Shown piece after piece: positions 26,035 through 36,169 of a stretch of DNA of 64,000 nt (the stretch's first letter is position 1; every line of letters starts with the position of its first letter). The DNA is from Planctomycetaceae bacterium. GTDB taxonomy: Bacteria > Planctomycetota > Planctomycetia > Planctomycetales > Planctomycetaceae. Under the pieces are notes generated by a model that did no database searches, was not told the DNA's origin, and was given only the letters and a program-made list of their open reading frames with translations. The position numbers were made by a program, and so were the translations under genes. The DNA lies in contig JABURQ010000098.1 in the NCBI GenBank assembly GCA_014762625.1, positions 1 to 64,000 of the forward strand, read 5' to 3'.

Positions 26035-28710
26035 ATGATGTCGAACGCATTACGCCACCCTAAACTGGGCATCGGACTTCTACTCGTCAGCACCCTGTTG
26101 ACCGGTTGCTGGGAGAGAAGAACGGGTCTGACCTACCTGGGAGAAGGTGGAAATCAATATTATAAAGATGCCGCGACCAGCATCGATTTCCCTGACGCGA
26201 CGCAAGAGTCTCCGGAAGAAGTTCTGACGACGGCGAAACCTCGAACGGTCAAGGATCGCAGCAAGGACGAAATCTGGGAGATGACGCTTTCGGATGCCAT
26301 TACGACGGCGCTCGAAAACAATCGCGTCATTCGTTCGGATGCCGCCTTCCTGTCGCCCGGTAATTCACTCTTCACGAATCCCGATCGGGTGGCTTCGGTT
26401 TACGATCCGGCGATTCAAGAAAGTGGTTTTCTGTTCGGCGGTCGAGGTATTGAATCTGCGCTTTCTGCGTTCGATGCTCGCTGGGACACGCGCGTATTGT
26501 GGGGACGAAATTCCACCTACAATAATATTGCCGCCGCTCCTGGTTCGGCGACTTCTCAGGAAACCGCGAACTTCGACACGTCGTTGACGAAAGCATTCGC
26601 CTACGGTGGTCAGGTGCAATTGGGGCATAACGTCAATTATCTCGGTTCGAATGCGTCCGGTCAGATGTTTCCCTCGACCTACACAGGCTCGCTGACTGCC
26701 GAGTACCGCCAGCCGTTACTCGCGGGATCGGGAGCGGAGTACACGCGGATTGCCGGTCCGATCACGCAGAGCTTCGGCGGGATTACCGGTGTGACTCAAG
26801 GGGTGGTGATCGCCCGGATAAATAACGATATCACGATTGCCGATCTGGAAGCCAATATTCGGAATCTAATCCTCGATGTGGAATTGCTGTATTGGGATCT
26901 GTATCTCTCGTACGTGCAGTTTGATACGGCGACTCAGGCGCGCGAAAGTGCTCGTCAGGTCTGGCAACGCGCCAACGCCAAGAATGAAGTGGGCGACTTG
27001 ATTTTCGACGATATGAGTGATTCGACCGAAACGATCGAGGACGAACTTCGCCAAGTGAACGCGACCATGATGCAAGGCAGTCAGAACGTGAAAGCCGACT
27101 TGTACCAGGCCATGGACGCCTATTATCAGGCGCAGGCTGCCGTCGATCGGGCACGTTCGCAAATCTACTCCAGCGAAACGCGTTTTCGTCGTTTGTTGGG
27201 ACTTCGTGTGAATGACGGTCGCATCATTCGACCGAAAGACGTCCCGCTGACCGGGGAATTTGTTCCTGACTGGTACGCCGCGTTGGCTGACGGATTGACC
27301 AATCGAGTCGAATTGCGTCGTCAGAAATGGAGTGTGAAAAGTCTGGAGCTTCAGTTGACCGCGGCCAAGAGCCTGACTCGCCCGCGACTCGATTTCGTCA
27401 CAAGTGCTCGCGTGAACGGTCTGGGAGACGATTTGTTGGGCAGCGGTCGAGCGGATGGAGTTTCTCCGAACGGCTTAGACAACCTTTATGGAACGCTAGG
27501 GGGGGGAGATACCACCGGTTGGGGAGCGGGTGTGGAGATGTCGATACCGATCGGGTATCGGTCGGCGTTGGCGCAGGTGCGCAACATCGAACTGCGATTG
27601 TCCAAGGCTCGCGAATTGTTATCCGTTCAGGAAATGGAGATCAGTCACGAGATCGCTACGTCTCTTCAGGATATCGCGGTGGCTCACGAGAATCTTCAAT
27701 CGTTGTTCAATCGGAAGGAAGCGGCCAAGGATTACGAAGAAACCTTACGCATTCAGGTTCTGGAAGGTGGACGGGGCGGACTGGCGGACGACTTCGATCG
27801 TCAGATTCGAGCCATCGCCACAGTCGCCGATGCCGAAAGCGCTTATTTCCAGGCACTCGTCACGTACAATAAGGCGTTGGCTCAATATCAGTATCGCAAG
27901 GGAACCTTGCTTGAATACAACAACATTCATCTGGCGGAAAATCAGTGGGATCCCGAAGCCTATGAAGACGCTTTGCGTCGTGCTCGGGAACGCGGACACG
28001 CCTTCAAGGATGACCATATTGAGGCGGAACCCCGACCGTTCTCGCTGGGACCGATCAATCCTCACGAATTACAATTCCGCCCTCCCGCTGGAGAAGGGCA
28101 CATGGTTCCCTTGCCGGAGGAAACCGATGGAGAACTGAAATCTGACGAACCGGCTCCCAGTCCTCCCGCCGAAGAAGAAAAGCCGTACGATGCTGAGACC
28201 GTGCAAGCGACAACCGGTCGGAAGACTTTGAGGTTACGGTCTCTCCCCGATTCAAGCTTGCTGGCTCAGCCGATCGTTTCTCAGCCCCAGAAAGAGCAGC
28301 CTCGCGGGTCCGTGAATCCGATCCTGACGGTTCAACCGGGATTGAACTCTCCCGCGATTCAGGCCGCCAGTCACCAGACGATGTCCCGGACCGGCGCAGC
28401 TCCGGTTTCGAGTGAGCGAACATCATTCGTCGAACTGATGCCGATCAAATTTGGTGAGCCCGATGATTCTGCATCGTCTCCTACAGCCGAGCCTGTTGTT
28501 CGACCGCAACACGCCGCAAAAGGGAAAACGATCCCCTCTCCTCCTCAGTGGCCTGGGTCAGTCAACCAATCCACTCCGAAACGCGCTACAGAGGCGCGAA
28601 GCTTTCAGACCGAGACGCCGTTTTCCCCGCATCTTGCTCCGGAAAACATGAAGCCCTCGCCGGAGGGGAGCGACGACGACTGGCATTCTCTGAATCTCAA
28701 GTCTCAATAG
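26035..28710 (+). CDS. TolC-family outer-membrane lipoprotein
   Basis: Encodes 891 residues from the ATG at 26035 (a GTG eight codons earlier is less likely). The lipobox LLTGC places the lipid on C25. Residues about 80-640 have the TolC/outer-membrane-efflux pattern: long helices with repeats such as DAITTALENNRVIR, ANIRNLILDVELLYWDLYLSYVQFD and the paired EISHEIATSLQDIAVAHENLQ. Such proteins form the outer-membrane duct of efflux or type I secretion systems. The last 240 residues are a proline/serine/glutamate-rich tail with no predicted fold, unusual because TolC proteins normally end near 450-500 residues. No inner-membrane pump gene is adjacent. Confidence 0.87.
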   Translation: MMSNALRHPKLGIGLLLVSTLLTGCWERRTGLTYLGEGGNQYYKDAATSIDFPDATQESPEEVLTTAKPRTVKDRSKDEIWEMTLSDAITTALENNRVIRSDAAFLSPGNSLFTNPDRVASVYDPAIQESGFLFGGRGIESALSAFDARWDTRVLWGRNSTYNNIAAAPGSATSQETANFDTSLTKAFAYGGQVQLGHNVNYLGSNASGQMFPSTYTGSLTAEYRQPLLAGSGAEYTRIAGPITQSFGGITGVTQGVVIARINNDITIADLEANIRNLILDVELLYWDLYLSYVQFDTATQARESARQVWQRANAKNEVGDLIFDDMSDSTETIEDELRQVNATMMQGSQNVKADLYQAMDAYYQAQAAVDRARSQIYSSETRFRRLLGLRVNDGRIIRPKDVPLTGEFVPDWYAALADGLTNRVELRRQKWSVKSLELQLTAAKSLTRPRLDFVTSARVNGLGDDLLGSGRADGVSPNGLDNLYGTLGGGDTTGWGAGVEMSIPIGYRSALAQVRNIELRLSKARELLSVQEMEISHEIATSLQDIAVAHENLQSLFNRKEAAKDYEETLRIQVLEGGRGGLADDFDRQIRAIATVADAESAYFQALVTYNKALAQYQYRKGTLLEYNNIHLAENQWDPEAYEDALRRARERGHAFKDDHIEAEPRPFSLGPINPHELQFRPPAGEGHMVPLPEETDGELKSDEPAPSPPAEEEKPYDAETVQATTGRKTLRLRSLPDSSLLAQPIVSQPQKEQPRGSVNPILTVQPGLNSPAIQAASHQTMSRTGAAPVSSERTSFVELMPIKFGEPDDSASSPTAEPVVRPQHAAKGKTIPSPPQWPGSVNQSTPKRATEARSFQTETPFSPHLAPENMKPSPEGSDDDWHSLNLKSQ

Positions 28711-28808
28711 GGAGCCAAGTACGCTTCGGGCGATGCGGGACTACCTGAAATGTGGTCAAACGAACATACTTCGTCTGTTGTTTGAGTTTTCGGATTCGTA
28801 ATGAGTCT

Positions 28809-28836
28809 TTGCGACAGTCGTTTCCTATTCTAAGAT
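28809..28836 (+). promoter_or_regulatory. Candidate promoter of the WYL regulator gene
   Basis: TTGCGA (28809-28814) and TAAGAT (28831-28836), 16 bases apart, lie about 105 bases before the regulator's ATG. This is a moderate match only. Confidence 0.3.
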
Positions 28837-28941
28837 GAAGATCCATCTCCCAAGTGATTCACGCCGCATTCGCGGTATCGTTTCATCATTAATTGTGAGT
28901 TGTCTCCGCCGGCAAACCGGACTCAGCTCTCAAGGATCCTT

Positions 28942-29925
28942 ATGTCAACCAATCAACGCCTCGAGCGTTTGTTGCGGTTGTTGAACGTCCTGCAATCGGG
29001 ACGTCCTTTCAATACGCGCGAACTTTCGGAGATGCTGAGCGTCAGCCGCCGCACGATCTTCCGCGACATTAACTTGTTGCAGGATAGTGGTATGGAGATC
29101 CGGTTCTCGGAAGAGAAACAAGGTTATTCCTTGCCGGAGTCGGTCTACGTTCGGCCGCTCGACTTTGCCTTGAATGAAGTCCTTTTCCTGCTGATTTTGT
29201 GTGAGAGCGTTCCTGAAAAACCTGCGTATTACCCCTTTTCGGAAGCCGCTCAATCGGCTTATCTCAAAATATTGAGTTCGCTTCCTCAGTCGATGCGCGA
29301 GTCGGTCGACGAATTATCCGAACAGGTTGAATTTCATTTTGATTCACATACCCCTCTGGAGCCGCGACAGGAACATTATGAAAATTGCCTTCGCGCCTTG
29401 CAGAGCGGCAGGCAGTTAAAACTTCGATATGGAGCTAGTGAGGATGGTACAGACCAAGAGTTGGTGGTGAGTCCTTATCGATTATTGTTTCTGCGTCGCA
29501 ACTGGTACGTCATCGCACGCTCGGCTTCTCATCAAGAAGTCCGGACGTTTCAAGTCTCACGGATTCAGCATTCCGAATTACTCGAGCAGACCTATCAGGT
29601 GCCTCGCAATTTTAACCTCGACCGGTATCTGGGAAATGCCTGGCATTTGATTCGAGATGGCCACGGGAAGTCGTGGGACGTCAAAATTCATTTCTACAAA
29701 CAAGTGGCCCGAAATGTCGCGGAAGTGAACTGGCACAAAACTCAAAAACTCGACTACCAGGATGACGACTCACTGATCTTTTCGGCAACGGTCGATAGTC
29801 TGAAAGAAATCGTCTGGTGGGTGCTGGGGTACGGTGCTCAGGCGGAGGTTCTGGAGCCGAGGGAGTTGCGGGATGAAGTCGCCGCTCATGCACGCGAGAT
29901 GCTGAATCTCTATTGTGATGATTGA
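28942..29925 (+). CDS. HTH-WYL domain transcriptional regulator
   Basis: Encodes 327 residues from the ATG at 28942 with AAGGA upstream. Residues about 4-60 are a winged helix-turn-helix of the HTH_11/DeoR type (FNTRELSEMLSVSRRTIFRDINLL). The middle and C-terminal part is a WYL domain (LKLRYGA, SPYRLLFLRRNWYVIARS) with the usual C-terminal extension. WYL domains bind ligands or nucleic acid and often regulate DNA-damage or defence genes; no target is adjacent. The 3' end overlaps the convergent rsmE by 16 bases. Confidence 0.9.
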   Translation: MSTNQRLERLLRLLNVLQSGRPFNTRELSEMLSVSRRTIFRDINLLQDSGMEIRFSEEKQGYSLPESVYVRPLDFALNEVLFLLILCESVPEKPAYYPFSEAAQSAYLKILSSLPQSMRESVDELSEQVEFHFDSHTPLEPRQEHYENCLRALQSGRQLKLRYGASEDGTDQELVVSPYRLLFLRRNWYVIARSASHQEVRTFQVSRIQHSELLEQTYQVPRNFNLDRYLGNAWHLIRDGHGKSWDVKIHFYKQVARNVAEVNWHKTQKLDYQDDDSLIFSATVDSLKEIVWWVLGYGAQAEVLEPRELRDEVAAHAREMLNLYCDD

Positions 29926-30617
29926 GATAGTCGCCACCAACCGGCCAATGCAATCGTGGCGGTTTCCGTTCTCAGGATCAAATCTCCCAGCGAAATGAGG
30001 TCCGCTCCCGCCGCACGAATCTGTTCCAGTTCTTGACTGGTGAGTCCGCCTTCCGGTCCAACGATCGCGACGCAGGAAGAAGCTCCCAATTCGGTAGCCT
30101 GAGGCAGATACTTTGCCTCGGGATCTGCGACGATCAAACGTGTCGCCTTGGGGACATTTTTTAGAAACTCTTCCAAAGAGACCATTTCATCAATCGGCAT
30201 CAGCCAGTTGCGTCCGGATTGCTTGCAAGCGGCAATGACCGATTGTTCCATTTTTTTCAGCTTCGTTTCGCGTGGGCTGACGACGCTGCGCTCGGTCGAG
30301 AGCGGTTGAACCCGAGTGATTCCCAATTCGGTGGCTTTTTCGATCAACCAGCGAAATCGGTCTCCTTTCGGTACGGCGGTCGCCAGCGTAAACCCTTGAG
30401 GTTCCGGCGAAGTTTGAACTTCTCCCAACTGAATCACGGCATCCTTACGGCGAACTTCGGAAACCGTTCCCGGAGCGGAATGTCCCCGCCCATCGAAAAG
30501 TTCGATAGTCGATCCAGGTTGAGCCCGCATGACGTGGATCAGGTGATGGGCCTCCGTGCCTGTTAACAAAATCTCACTGTCTGTGAGGCTTTCGGGGTAA
30601 AAAAAACGATCTGGCAT
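29910..30617 (-). CDS. rsmE: 16S rRNA (uracil1498-N3)-methyltransferase RsmE
   Basis: Encodes 235 residues. The fold and motifs are those of the RsmE SPOUT methyltransferase: an N-terminal PUA-like part (TEAHHLIHVMR), then KGDRFRWLIEKATELGI, the SAM-binding knot GPEGGLT and the closing LGDLILRTETA. It methylates U1498 of 16S rRNA using SAM. The gene is convergent with, and overlaps, the WYL regulator by 16 bases. Confidence 0.96.
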   Translation of the reverse strand: MPDRFFYPESLTDSEILLTGTEAHHLIHVMRAQPGSTIELFDGRGHSAPGTVSEVRRKDAVIQLGEVQTSPEPQGFTLATAVPKGDRFRWLIEKATELGITRVQPLSTERSVVSPRETKLKKMEQSVIAACKQSGRNWLMPIDEMVSLEEFLKNVPKATRLIVADPEAKYLPQATELGASSCVAIVGPEGGLTSQELEQIRAAGADLISLGDLILRTETATIALAGWWRLSQSSQ

Positions 30618-30802
30618 CGATTTTCCTGCCGTGATTTGCGGAATAGTGAGCTAGATTTAAACGATATCGCCGAATTTTTTGGTTATGAGGACTCTTCTTC
30701 CAGTTTTGGGCTCCAATTTACCGATTTTAGGGATAGCAGCCCGTTGAAAAACTCAATTTTGCTGCGAATGGATTTTTCTCTTTCACCCTGAGTGAATTGA
30801 TT

Positions 30803-31621
30803 ATGATTGAAGAGTATTGGGGACTGCAATTTAATCCGTTCCAGAACGTCATCTCCGATCGTTGGTATTACGAAAGCCCGATGCACGAAGAGACGCTCTC
30901 GCGCCTTTATTACGTCATCGAGCAACGTCAGAAATGCGGCTTGTTAACAGGGGAATCCGGAGGCGGGAAATCTTTGCTGTTCGAGATTTTATCGCGACAG
31001 GCGAAACGCGCGCAACGACAGGTGGCGTTGATCGATACCTTCGGCATGGAGGGAGACGAACTCCTCTGGAAGATTCTCGGCGAGTTGGGGCTCGGGAATC
31101 ATTCCACCCGCTCACGAGGCGAGCAGTGGAGAAGACTGTCCGACCATTTGCATGGAGCCACCAGCTCGCGACAACAGGTGGTTCTGTTGTTCGATCACCT
31201 GACTCACGCCGACGACTCATGTCGGACGATCGCCGAGCGATTGCTGCATTTGCCCGCCTGCACAAAAGGTTGGGTGACGGTGATTGTCAGTTGCAGTCCC
31301 TCACAGCTCCCAATTCTTCCCGAAGGGATTCTGTCCCAGATCGATCTCAAAATTATTCTCGATCCTCTGGATGCTTATCACACTGCTGAATACGTGTCTC
31401 AGGCGATCAAAAAAGCGGGGAGTGCGCGATCCTTATTCGCCAATCCCACCATGCATCACTTGCACGAAGAAACCCAGGGGATTCCCCGCCGCATCAATCG
31501 TTTGTGTCACCTGGCGTTAGTGGGTGCCATCGAAGCCAAAGCCCAATCGGTTGACCCGGATGTCTTCCTCTCGTCTTCTAAAGAACTCGTCGTCGGTAGT
31601 TCGACAAGACCCGTTCTGTGA
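30803..31621 (+). CDS. ExeA-like AAA+ ATPase
   Basis: Encodes 272 residues from the ATG at 30803. Walker A is GESGGGKS (50-57). Walker B is VVLLFDH, ending with D131-H where Glu is usual. A closing IPRRINRLC is the sensor-type motif common to the ExeA/GspA family. The opening YWGLQFNPF is the family signature. ExeA proteins help assemble type II secretion portals, but many homologues are stand-alone or transposon-linked (TniB-like). No secretion or transposase genes are adjacent, so the role is open. The normal C-terminal peptidoglycan-binding and membrane parts are absent. Confidence 0.82.
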   Translation: MIEEYWGLQFNPFQNVISDRWYYESPMHEETLSRLYYVIEQRQKCGLLTGESGGGKSLLFEILSRQAKRAQRQVALIDTFGMEGDELLWKILGELGLGNHSTRSRGEQWRRLSDHLHGATSSRQQVVLLFDHLTHADDSCRTIAERLLHLPACTKGWVTVIVSCSPSQLPILPEGILSQIDLKIILDPLDAYHTAEYVSQAIKKAGSARSLFANPTMHHLHEETQGIPRRINRLCHLALVGAIEAKAQSVDPDVFLSSSKELVVGSSTRPVL

Positions 31622-31771
31622 CGATGGGTTATGACGTTTCTGGCAGTTATAAGGAAGACTTTTTGCGCGGAGTTCTGATTCCGACTTGGCGATGAGATCA
31701 GGGACAAAGTATTCTGGTAACTCTACCTGAATTGCCCTTTTTGACATCTTTCAGACGGACAGGCTACGCTG

Positions 31772-34700
31772 ATGACTTTGCGTCGATTTCTTCTTTGTCT
31801 CTTGTTGTTCCCTGCCACTCTCTGTGCTGCGGATCTTGGCTATTTCCGATATCCGGCGATTCATGACGACACGCTGGTATTCACCGCTGAAGGGGATGTC
31901 TGGGTGGTTGATGCCGCAGGCGGATATGGCGGTCGTTTGACGACTCATCCCACACTCGAATATCGCAAAGCCATTTCTCCCGACGGGAAATGGCTCGCTT
32001 TCAATGCTGGCTACGAAGGTCCCACCGAGGTTTACGTAATGCCCGTTTCGGGCGGCCCCCCCAAGCGACTGACGTTCGACGATTCCTACATCCAGGTTCA
32101 GGGGTGGACACCCGATGGGAAAATTCTCGGTTCGACCACGCACTACTCCGCTCACCGACGCAACATGCAACTAATCGAAATCGATCCCGAAACCACTTCG
32201 CAAACTTTGATCCCCCTCGCTCAGGCTGCGGAGGGGGCGTGGAACGATCACAAGTCGGCTTTGTACTTCACGCGGTTCATGAAGCAATCGAGTTCGACGA
32301 AACGATACAAAGGGGGAACCGCGCAGAATTTGTGGAAATGGGTTCCCGGTTCTCAAGAAGCGATTCCGTTGACGGCCGATTATGAAGGGACCAGTCGATC
32401 TCCGATGTGGTGTCAGGGACGCTGTTATTTTGTCAGCGATCGGGACGACACGATGAATCTGTGGTCGATGAATGCTGACGGCGGCGATCTCCGGCAACAT
32501 ACCAGACACGATAATTTTGATGTCCTCGAACCGAGCCTGGGACAAGGACGCATTGTGTATCAGCATGGGGCCGACTTGCGAATCTACCACATCGCCGACG
32601 ACACGGACCGTCGGGTCGAAATCGAACTCGTTTCCGATTTCCTGCAAACGCGAGAAAAGTGGATCGAGGAGCCTGTGAAGTATCTCTCTCATATGGCGAT
32701 TTCGCCGAAAGGGGATCAGCTGGCGTTAGTGTCGCGTGGCCAACTGTTTGTGACTCCCGTGAACGGAGGACGAATTCAACCCATCAGCCGCAAACAGGGA
32801 GTGCGTTATCGCGACGTCAGTTTCAGTCACGACGGGAATTCCCTGATCGTGGTTTCCGATGAGTCGGGAGATTACGAGTTCTGGCAGTTCGATCTGTCAG
32901 GAGTTGATCAGCGAAAGCAGTTAACGAAAGACGGACATGTGTTGCGCTTCGATCCGCTGGTTTCTCCCGACGGTTCCCGCATCGTCTGGGAAGACAAGAA
33001 CCTCAAACTCTGGACGTACGACTTCAAAACAGAACACAGCGAGCAGATCGCGTCCTCCATTCACTACTCGTTCGGAACGATAACTTACTCCCCCAACGGA
33101 AAGTGGCTCGCCTGGTCGGCGAATGATGAGAATGAATTCTCACGGATCTGGATTTACAATTTCGAAACGAAAGAGAAGCACGTTCTCACCAGCGACCGGA
33201 TCGATGCTCATAGTCCCGCGTGGAGTCGGGACGGCAACCGTTTATTCTTTGTCGTCGATCAGCGATTGGCGTCCGAAGTTTCTTCCCCCTGGGGGATGAG
33301 ACAGCCGGAACCGTTCTTCGACGACGTCAGTTATATCTACGAACTCCCGTTAAAGTCGGGGTTACGATCGATCTACGAAAAGCCGAATGAAGCCAACCGC
33401 AAATTTAAGCCGGTCGTCAGCAAAGATTACGATTTCAAAAACCTCGCCTTGCGAATGAAGCGGGTTCCCGTTCCGGCTGGAAATTACGGAGATCTGACCG
33501 CATCGGCTCAGAACCTGTTCTTCGAACATCAAGAAAAAACCGGATCCAAACAAACCGTTTTGCGCGCGTTCAAACTCGCTTCAGAGCCGGGATCGGTCCG
33601 GAACCTGATCAACAACGTTTCCGAGTACGAGCTTTCTCAAGATGGTCGTAAAGTGGTGGCGCGAAGCGGAACGAATTTGTACGTTTTCGATGCGTCGATC
33701 GGTGGCGGCATCAACAGTTCCTCGTCGCAGGTGAAGTTGAACGGTTGGAAGTTTTCGATCGATCCTCGCGAAGAGTGGAAGCAGATGTTTGTGGATGCCT
33801 GGCGGATGGAACGTGATTACTTCTACGATCGGGGGCTGCATGGTGTCGACTGGGATGCGGAGTTGAATCGTTTTCTGCCTCTGGTGGACCGTGTGACCGA
33901 TCGTTCGGAATTGAATGATTTGTTGACGCAGATTGTGGGAGAGTTGGAAGCGTTGCATATGACGGTGGGAGGCGGCGATTATCGTTCCGGGGGGGACTAT
34001 ATCTCTCCGGGAAGCCTCGGAGTGGAACTGTTACGGGATGAAGCGGCCGGAGGGTATCGCGTTTCCTATTTGCCGAAATGGGAAACGGACTATCCTCACG
34101 AAGCTCCCCCGCTCATTCAGGCTGATCCCGACGTCAAGGTGGGAGATGTGATCGTCGAGATCGATAACATTCCGGTATTGAGTGTCCCGCATCCCGCTTT
34201 GCTATTACGCGAAAAAGTGTCTCAGGACGTTCTGCTCGATTTGAGGTCGGCGGAGACCGGTAAGACGCGCCCCGTTCTCGTTCAACCGATTTATAATCGC
34301 TATCGGGGAAGTTCGACGAGTTCCTACGACCTGTTGCGTTATCACGAATGGAAATTGACTCGTCGGCAACAAGTGGATCGCGAATCGAATGAGGATATCG
34401 GTTACATTCATCTCAGCGCCATGACGACTTCGGATTATGCCTCCTGGGCGCAGCAATACTTTCCGGTGTTTAATCGGAAGGGGCTGATCATCGATGTACG
34501 GTACAATTCGGGCGGAAATATCGATAGTTGGATTCTCGGTCGTCTGCTGAGAAAAGCCTGGTTCTATTGGAAGCCGCGGGTGGGGAAACCTTATTGGAAT
34601 ATGCACCACGCGTTTCGAGGTCATATTGTCGTTCTCTGCAACGAATGGACGGCCTCCGATGGAGAAGCGTTCTCGGAAGGGATTCGCCGCCTCGGGATCG

Positions 34701-35071
34701 GAACCGTGATCGGCACGCGCACCTGGGGAGGCGAAATCTGGCTCAGCCGAAACAATCCTCTCGTCGATAACGGTATTGCAACCGCCGCGCAACTGGGAGT
34801 TTTTGCGGACGGAGAATGGTTGATCGAGGGACGTGGTGTGGAACCCGATATAGTGGTCGATAACCTTCCCCACGAAACGTTCCTCGGACGGGATCGACAA
34901 CTGGAAGTTGCGATTGAATATCTTCAGAAGAAGATCGCCGAAGAACCGATCGAGGATCCGGTCGTACCACCTTATTATCGTCGGGAAGATGCGCCTCTGA
35001 GGGCCGAAACGCCGGCTTCGCAAACGGTTTCGGATGCGGATCAGAACGCCGAGAACGCGACTGCTGATTGA
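31772..35071 (+). CDS. Tricorn protease homologue
   Basis: Encodes 1099 residues. A signal peptide ends about LCAA (residue 20), so it is extracytoplasmic. The first 650 residues form TolB/PD40-type beta-propellers (ISPDGKWLAFN, YSPNGKWLAWSA), followed by a core helical part and a PDZ domain near residue 760-860 (VKVGDVIVEIDNIPVLS). A S41-type protease domain follows with LIIDVRYNSGGN and the nucleophile S962 in TASDGE, a position very close to S965 of Thermoplasma tricorn. Tricorn cleaves peptides released by other proteases. The stop codon directly abuts the stop of the convergent zinc-ribbon gene, with no gap. Confidence 0.93.
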   Translation: MTLRRFLLCLLLFPATLCAADLGYFRYPAIHDDTLVFTAEGDVWVVDAAGGYGGRLTTHPTLEYRKAISPDGKWLAFNAGYEGPTEVYVMPVSGGPPKRLTFDDSYIQVQGWTPDGKILGSTTHYSAHRRNMQLIEIDPETTSQTLIPLAQAAEGAWNDHKSALYFTRFMKQSSSTKRYKGGTAQNLWKWVPGSQEAIPLTADYEGTSRSPMWCQGRCYFVSDRDDTMNLWSMNADGGDLRQHTRHDNFDVLEPSLGQGRIVYQHGADLRIYHIADDTDRRVEIELVSDFLQTREKWIEEPVKYLSHMAISPKGDQLALVSRGQLFVTPVNGGRIQPISRKQGVRYRDVSFSHDGNSLIVVSDESGDYEFWQFDLSGVDQRKQLTKDGHVLRFDPLVSPDGSRIVWEDKNLKLWTYDFKTEHSEQIASSIHYSFGTITYSPNGKWLAWSANDENEFSRIWIYNFETKEKHVLTSDRIDAHSPAWSRDGNRLFFVVDQRLASEVSSPWGMRQPEPFFDDVSYIYELPLKSGLRSIYEKPNEANRKFKPVVSKDYDFKNLALRMKRVPVPAGNYGDLTASAQNLFFEHQEKTGSKQTVLRAFKLASEPGSVRNLINNVSEYELSQDGRKVVARSGTNLYVFDASIGGGINSSSSQVKLNGWKFSIDPREEWKQMFVDAWRMERDYFYDRGLHGVDWDAELNRFLPLVDRVTDRSELNDLLTQIVGELEALHMTVGGGDYRSGGDYISPGSLGVELLRDEAAGGYRVSYLPKWETDYPHEAPPLIQADPDVKVGDVIVEIDNIPVLSVPHPALLLREKVSQDVLLDLRSAETGKTRPVLVQPIYNRYRGSSTSSYDLLRYHEWKLTRRQQVDRESNEDIGYIHLSAMTTSDYASWAQQYFPVFNRKGLIIDVRYNSGGNIDSWILGRLLRKAWFYWKPRVGKPYWNMHHAFRGHIVVLCNEWTASDGEAFSEGIRRLGIGTVIGTRTWGGEIWLSRNNPLVDNGIATAAQLGVFADGEWLIEGRGVEPDIVVDNLPHETFLGRDRQLEVAIEYLQKKIAEEPIEDPVVPPYYRREDAPLRAETPASQTVSDADQNAENATAD

Positions 35072-36169
35072 TCAGGAATCGACGGAATTCTCCGCTGATG
35101 TTTTCGATTCTTCCGGCTGAGCGTCTGCGTGGTATTGTGCCGCTGGGATTTTTGGCCCCCGCAATAGCTGCTCTTTCGTTTCGCGTTCGAAGCGAAGCAT
35201 TTGTTCGCCCAACAGTTCGATGCGCGTGTTGACTTCGTCGTTGGATTGTTCGAGTCCCCCCGAAATCAGCGTCACGATGCCGAGCAGCAGCAGCATCTGC
35301 CCTGCTGTCGTCAACATCCACCCTTTGGGAGTCATTTCGGGATGTCCGCCAAAATATCCATATACGACCAAGGCAGCACCGGCCGTTAATCCGAGAACGC
35401 CGAGGTAAGAAAGCCATTGTCCGGCGAGTACGAGCCAGTTGATTCCTTTTTTCTCCTGGGCCAATCGTTCGTCGATCAGTTGCTGGATGTCGATATGGGG
35501 GGCGGAATTCATAGCGACCGGTTGAGCGGCATCGATCCGTCGAGGCCGGAAATGTGCTTGTTCCTCGGCGATGGGAGCCGTCTCGAGTTCGTCTGGTGCG
35601 TCTTCTTCCTCAGCCTGTTGTTCGGCAACGGGCTCCGGGGTTGTCTCGGGTTCAGAATGCACGATCTCTTCTGATGCAATTTCTGAATCGGGAGAGTCTT
35701 CCGCCACCGGTTCCGGTTCTGCTTCTTCCGACTCGGCTTCGGGTTCCGGTTCGGGAGTCTGAGGCGCAGGAAGGTGAGCCGCATCGAAACGAAACTTTGG
35801 TTTTTTCTCGGGAGGGAGTTCCGGTTCTTCGGCTATCGGTTCCGGCTCGGGCGTGAATTCTTCGGCAGTGGGTTCCGGGTCCATCGGTTCGTCGTCCGAT
35901 GGCGTGTCGTCGAGGTTCTGAGTTTCTTCTTCATTCGCCTCCTGTTCAGAATCGGAGAGATGCTGGGCTTCTTTCCCAGGGGGAGGAGTCAGCGGTTCGA
36001 TCAACGGTTCCTTGGACCAGCGATCGAGGAGTTCCTGCGCGCTGCGCAGAGGATCGTCAGAAGTATCCGTTGTTTGATCTGACAGAATCTCGCCGCAACT
36101 GCCGCAACGAATCATTCCATCCGAAGTGACCTCTGCCGCGACTTCCGTTTCGCAATTATTACACCACAT
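35072..36169 (-). CDS. Zinc-ribbon protein with two C-terminal membrane segments
   Basis: Encodes 365 residues from MWCNNCE. I prefer this start (GGAG 10 bases upstream) over the longer frames, because planctomycete proteins often open with an MWC zinc ribbon. Cys at 3, 6, 22 and 25 form the ribbon. The middle is a long Glu/Pro-rich acidic stretch (EPEPEAESEEAEPEP). Two hydrophobic segments lie near 248-270 and 284-304, with a charged cytoplasmic-like tail. It probably sits in the membrane with a disordered acidic arm. No enzymatic motif. Its stop abuts the stop of the tricorn gene. Confidence 0.65.
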   Translation of the reverse strand: MWCNNCETEVAAEVTSDGMIRCGSCGEILSDQTTDTSDDPLRSAQELLDRWSKEPLIEPLTPPPGKEAQHLSDSEQEANEEETQNLDDTPSDDEPMDPEPTAEEFTPEPEPIAEEPELPPEKKPKFRFDAAHLPAPQTPEPEPEAESEEAEPEPVAEDSPDSEIASEEIVHSEPETTPEPVAEQQAEEEDAPDELETAPIAEEQAHFRPRRIDAAQPVAMNSAPHIDIQQLIDERLAQEKKGINWLVLAGQWLSYLGVLGLTAGAALVVYGYFGGHPEMTPKGWMLTTAGQMLLLLGIVTLISGGLEQSNDEVNTRIELLGEQMLRFERETKEQLLRGPKIPAAQYHADAQPEESKTSAENSVDS

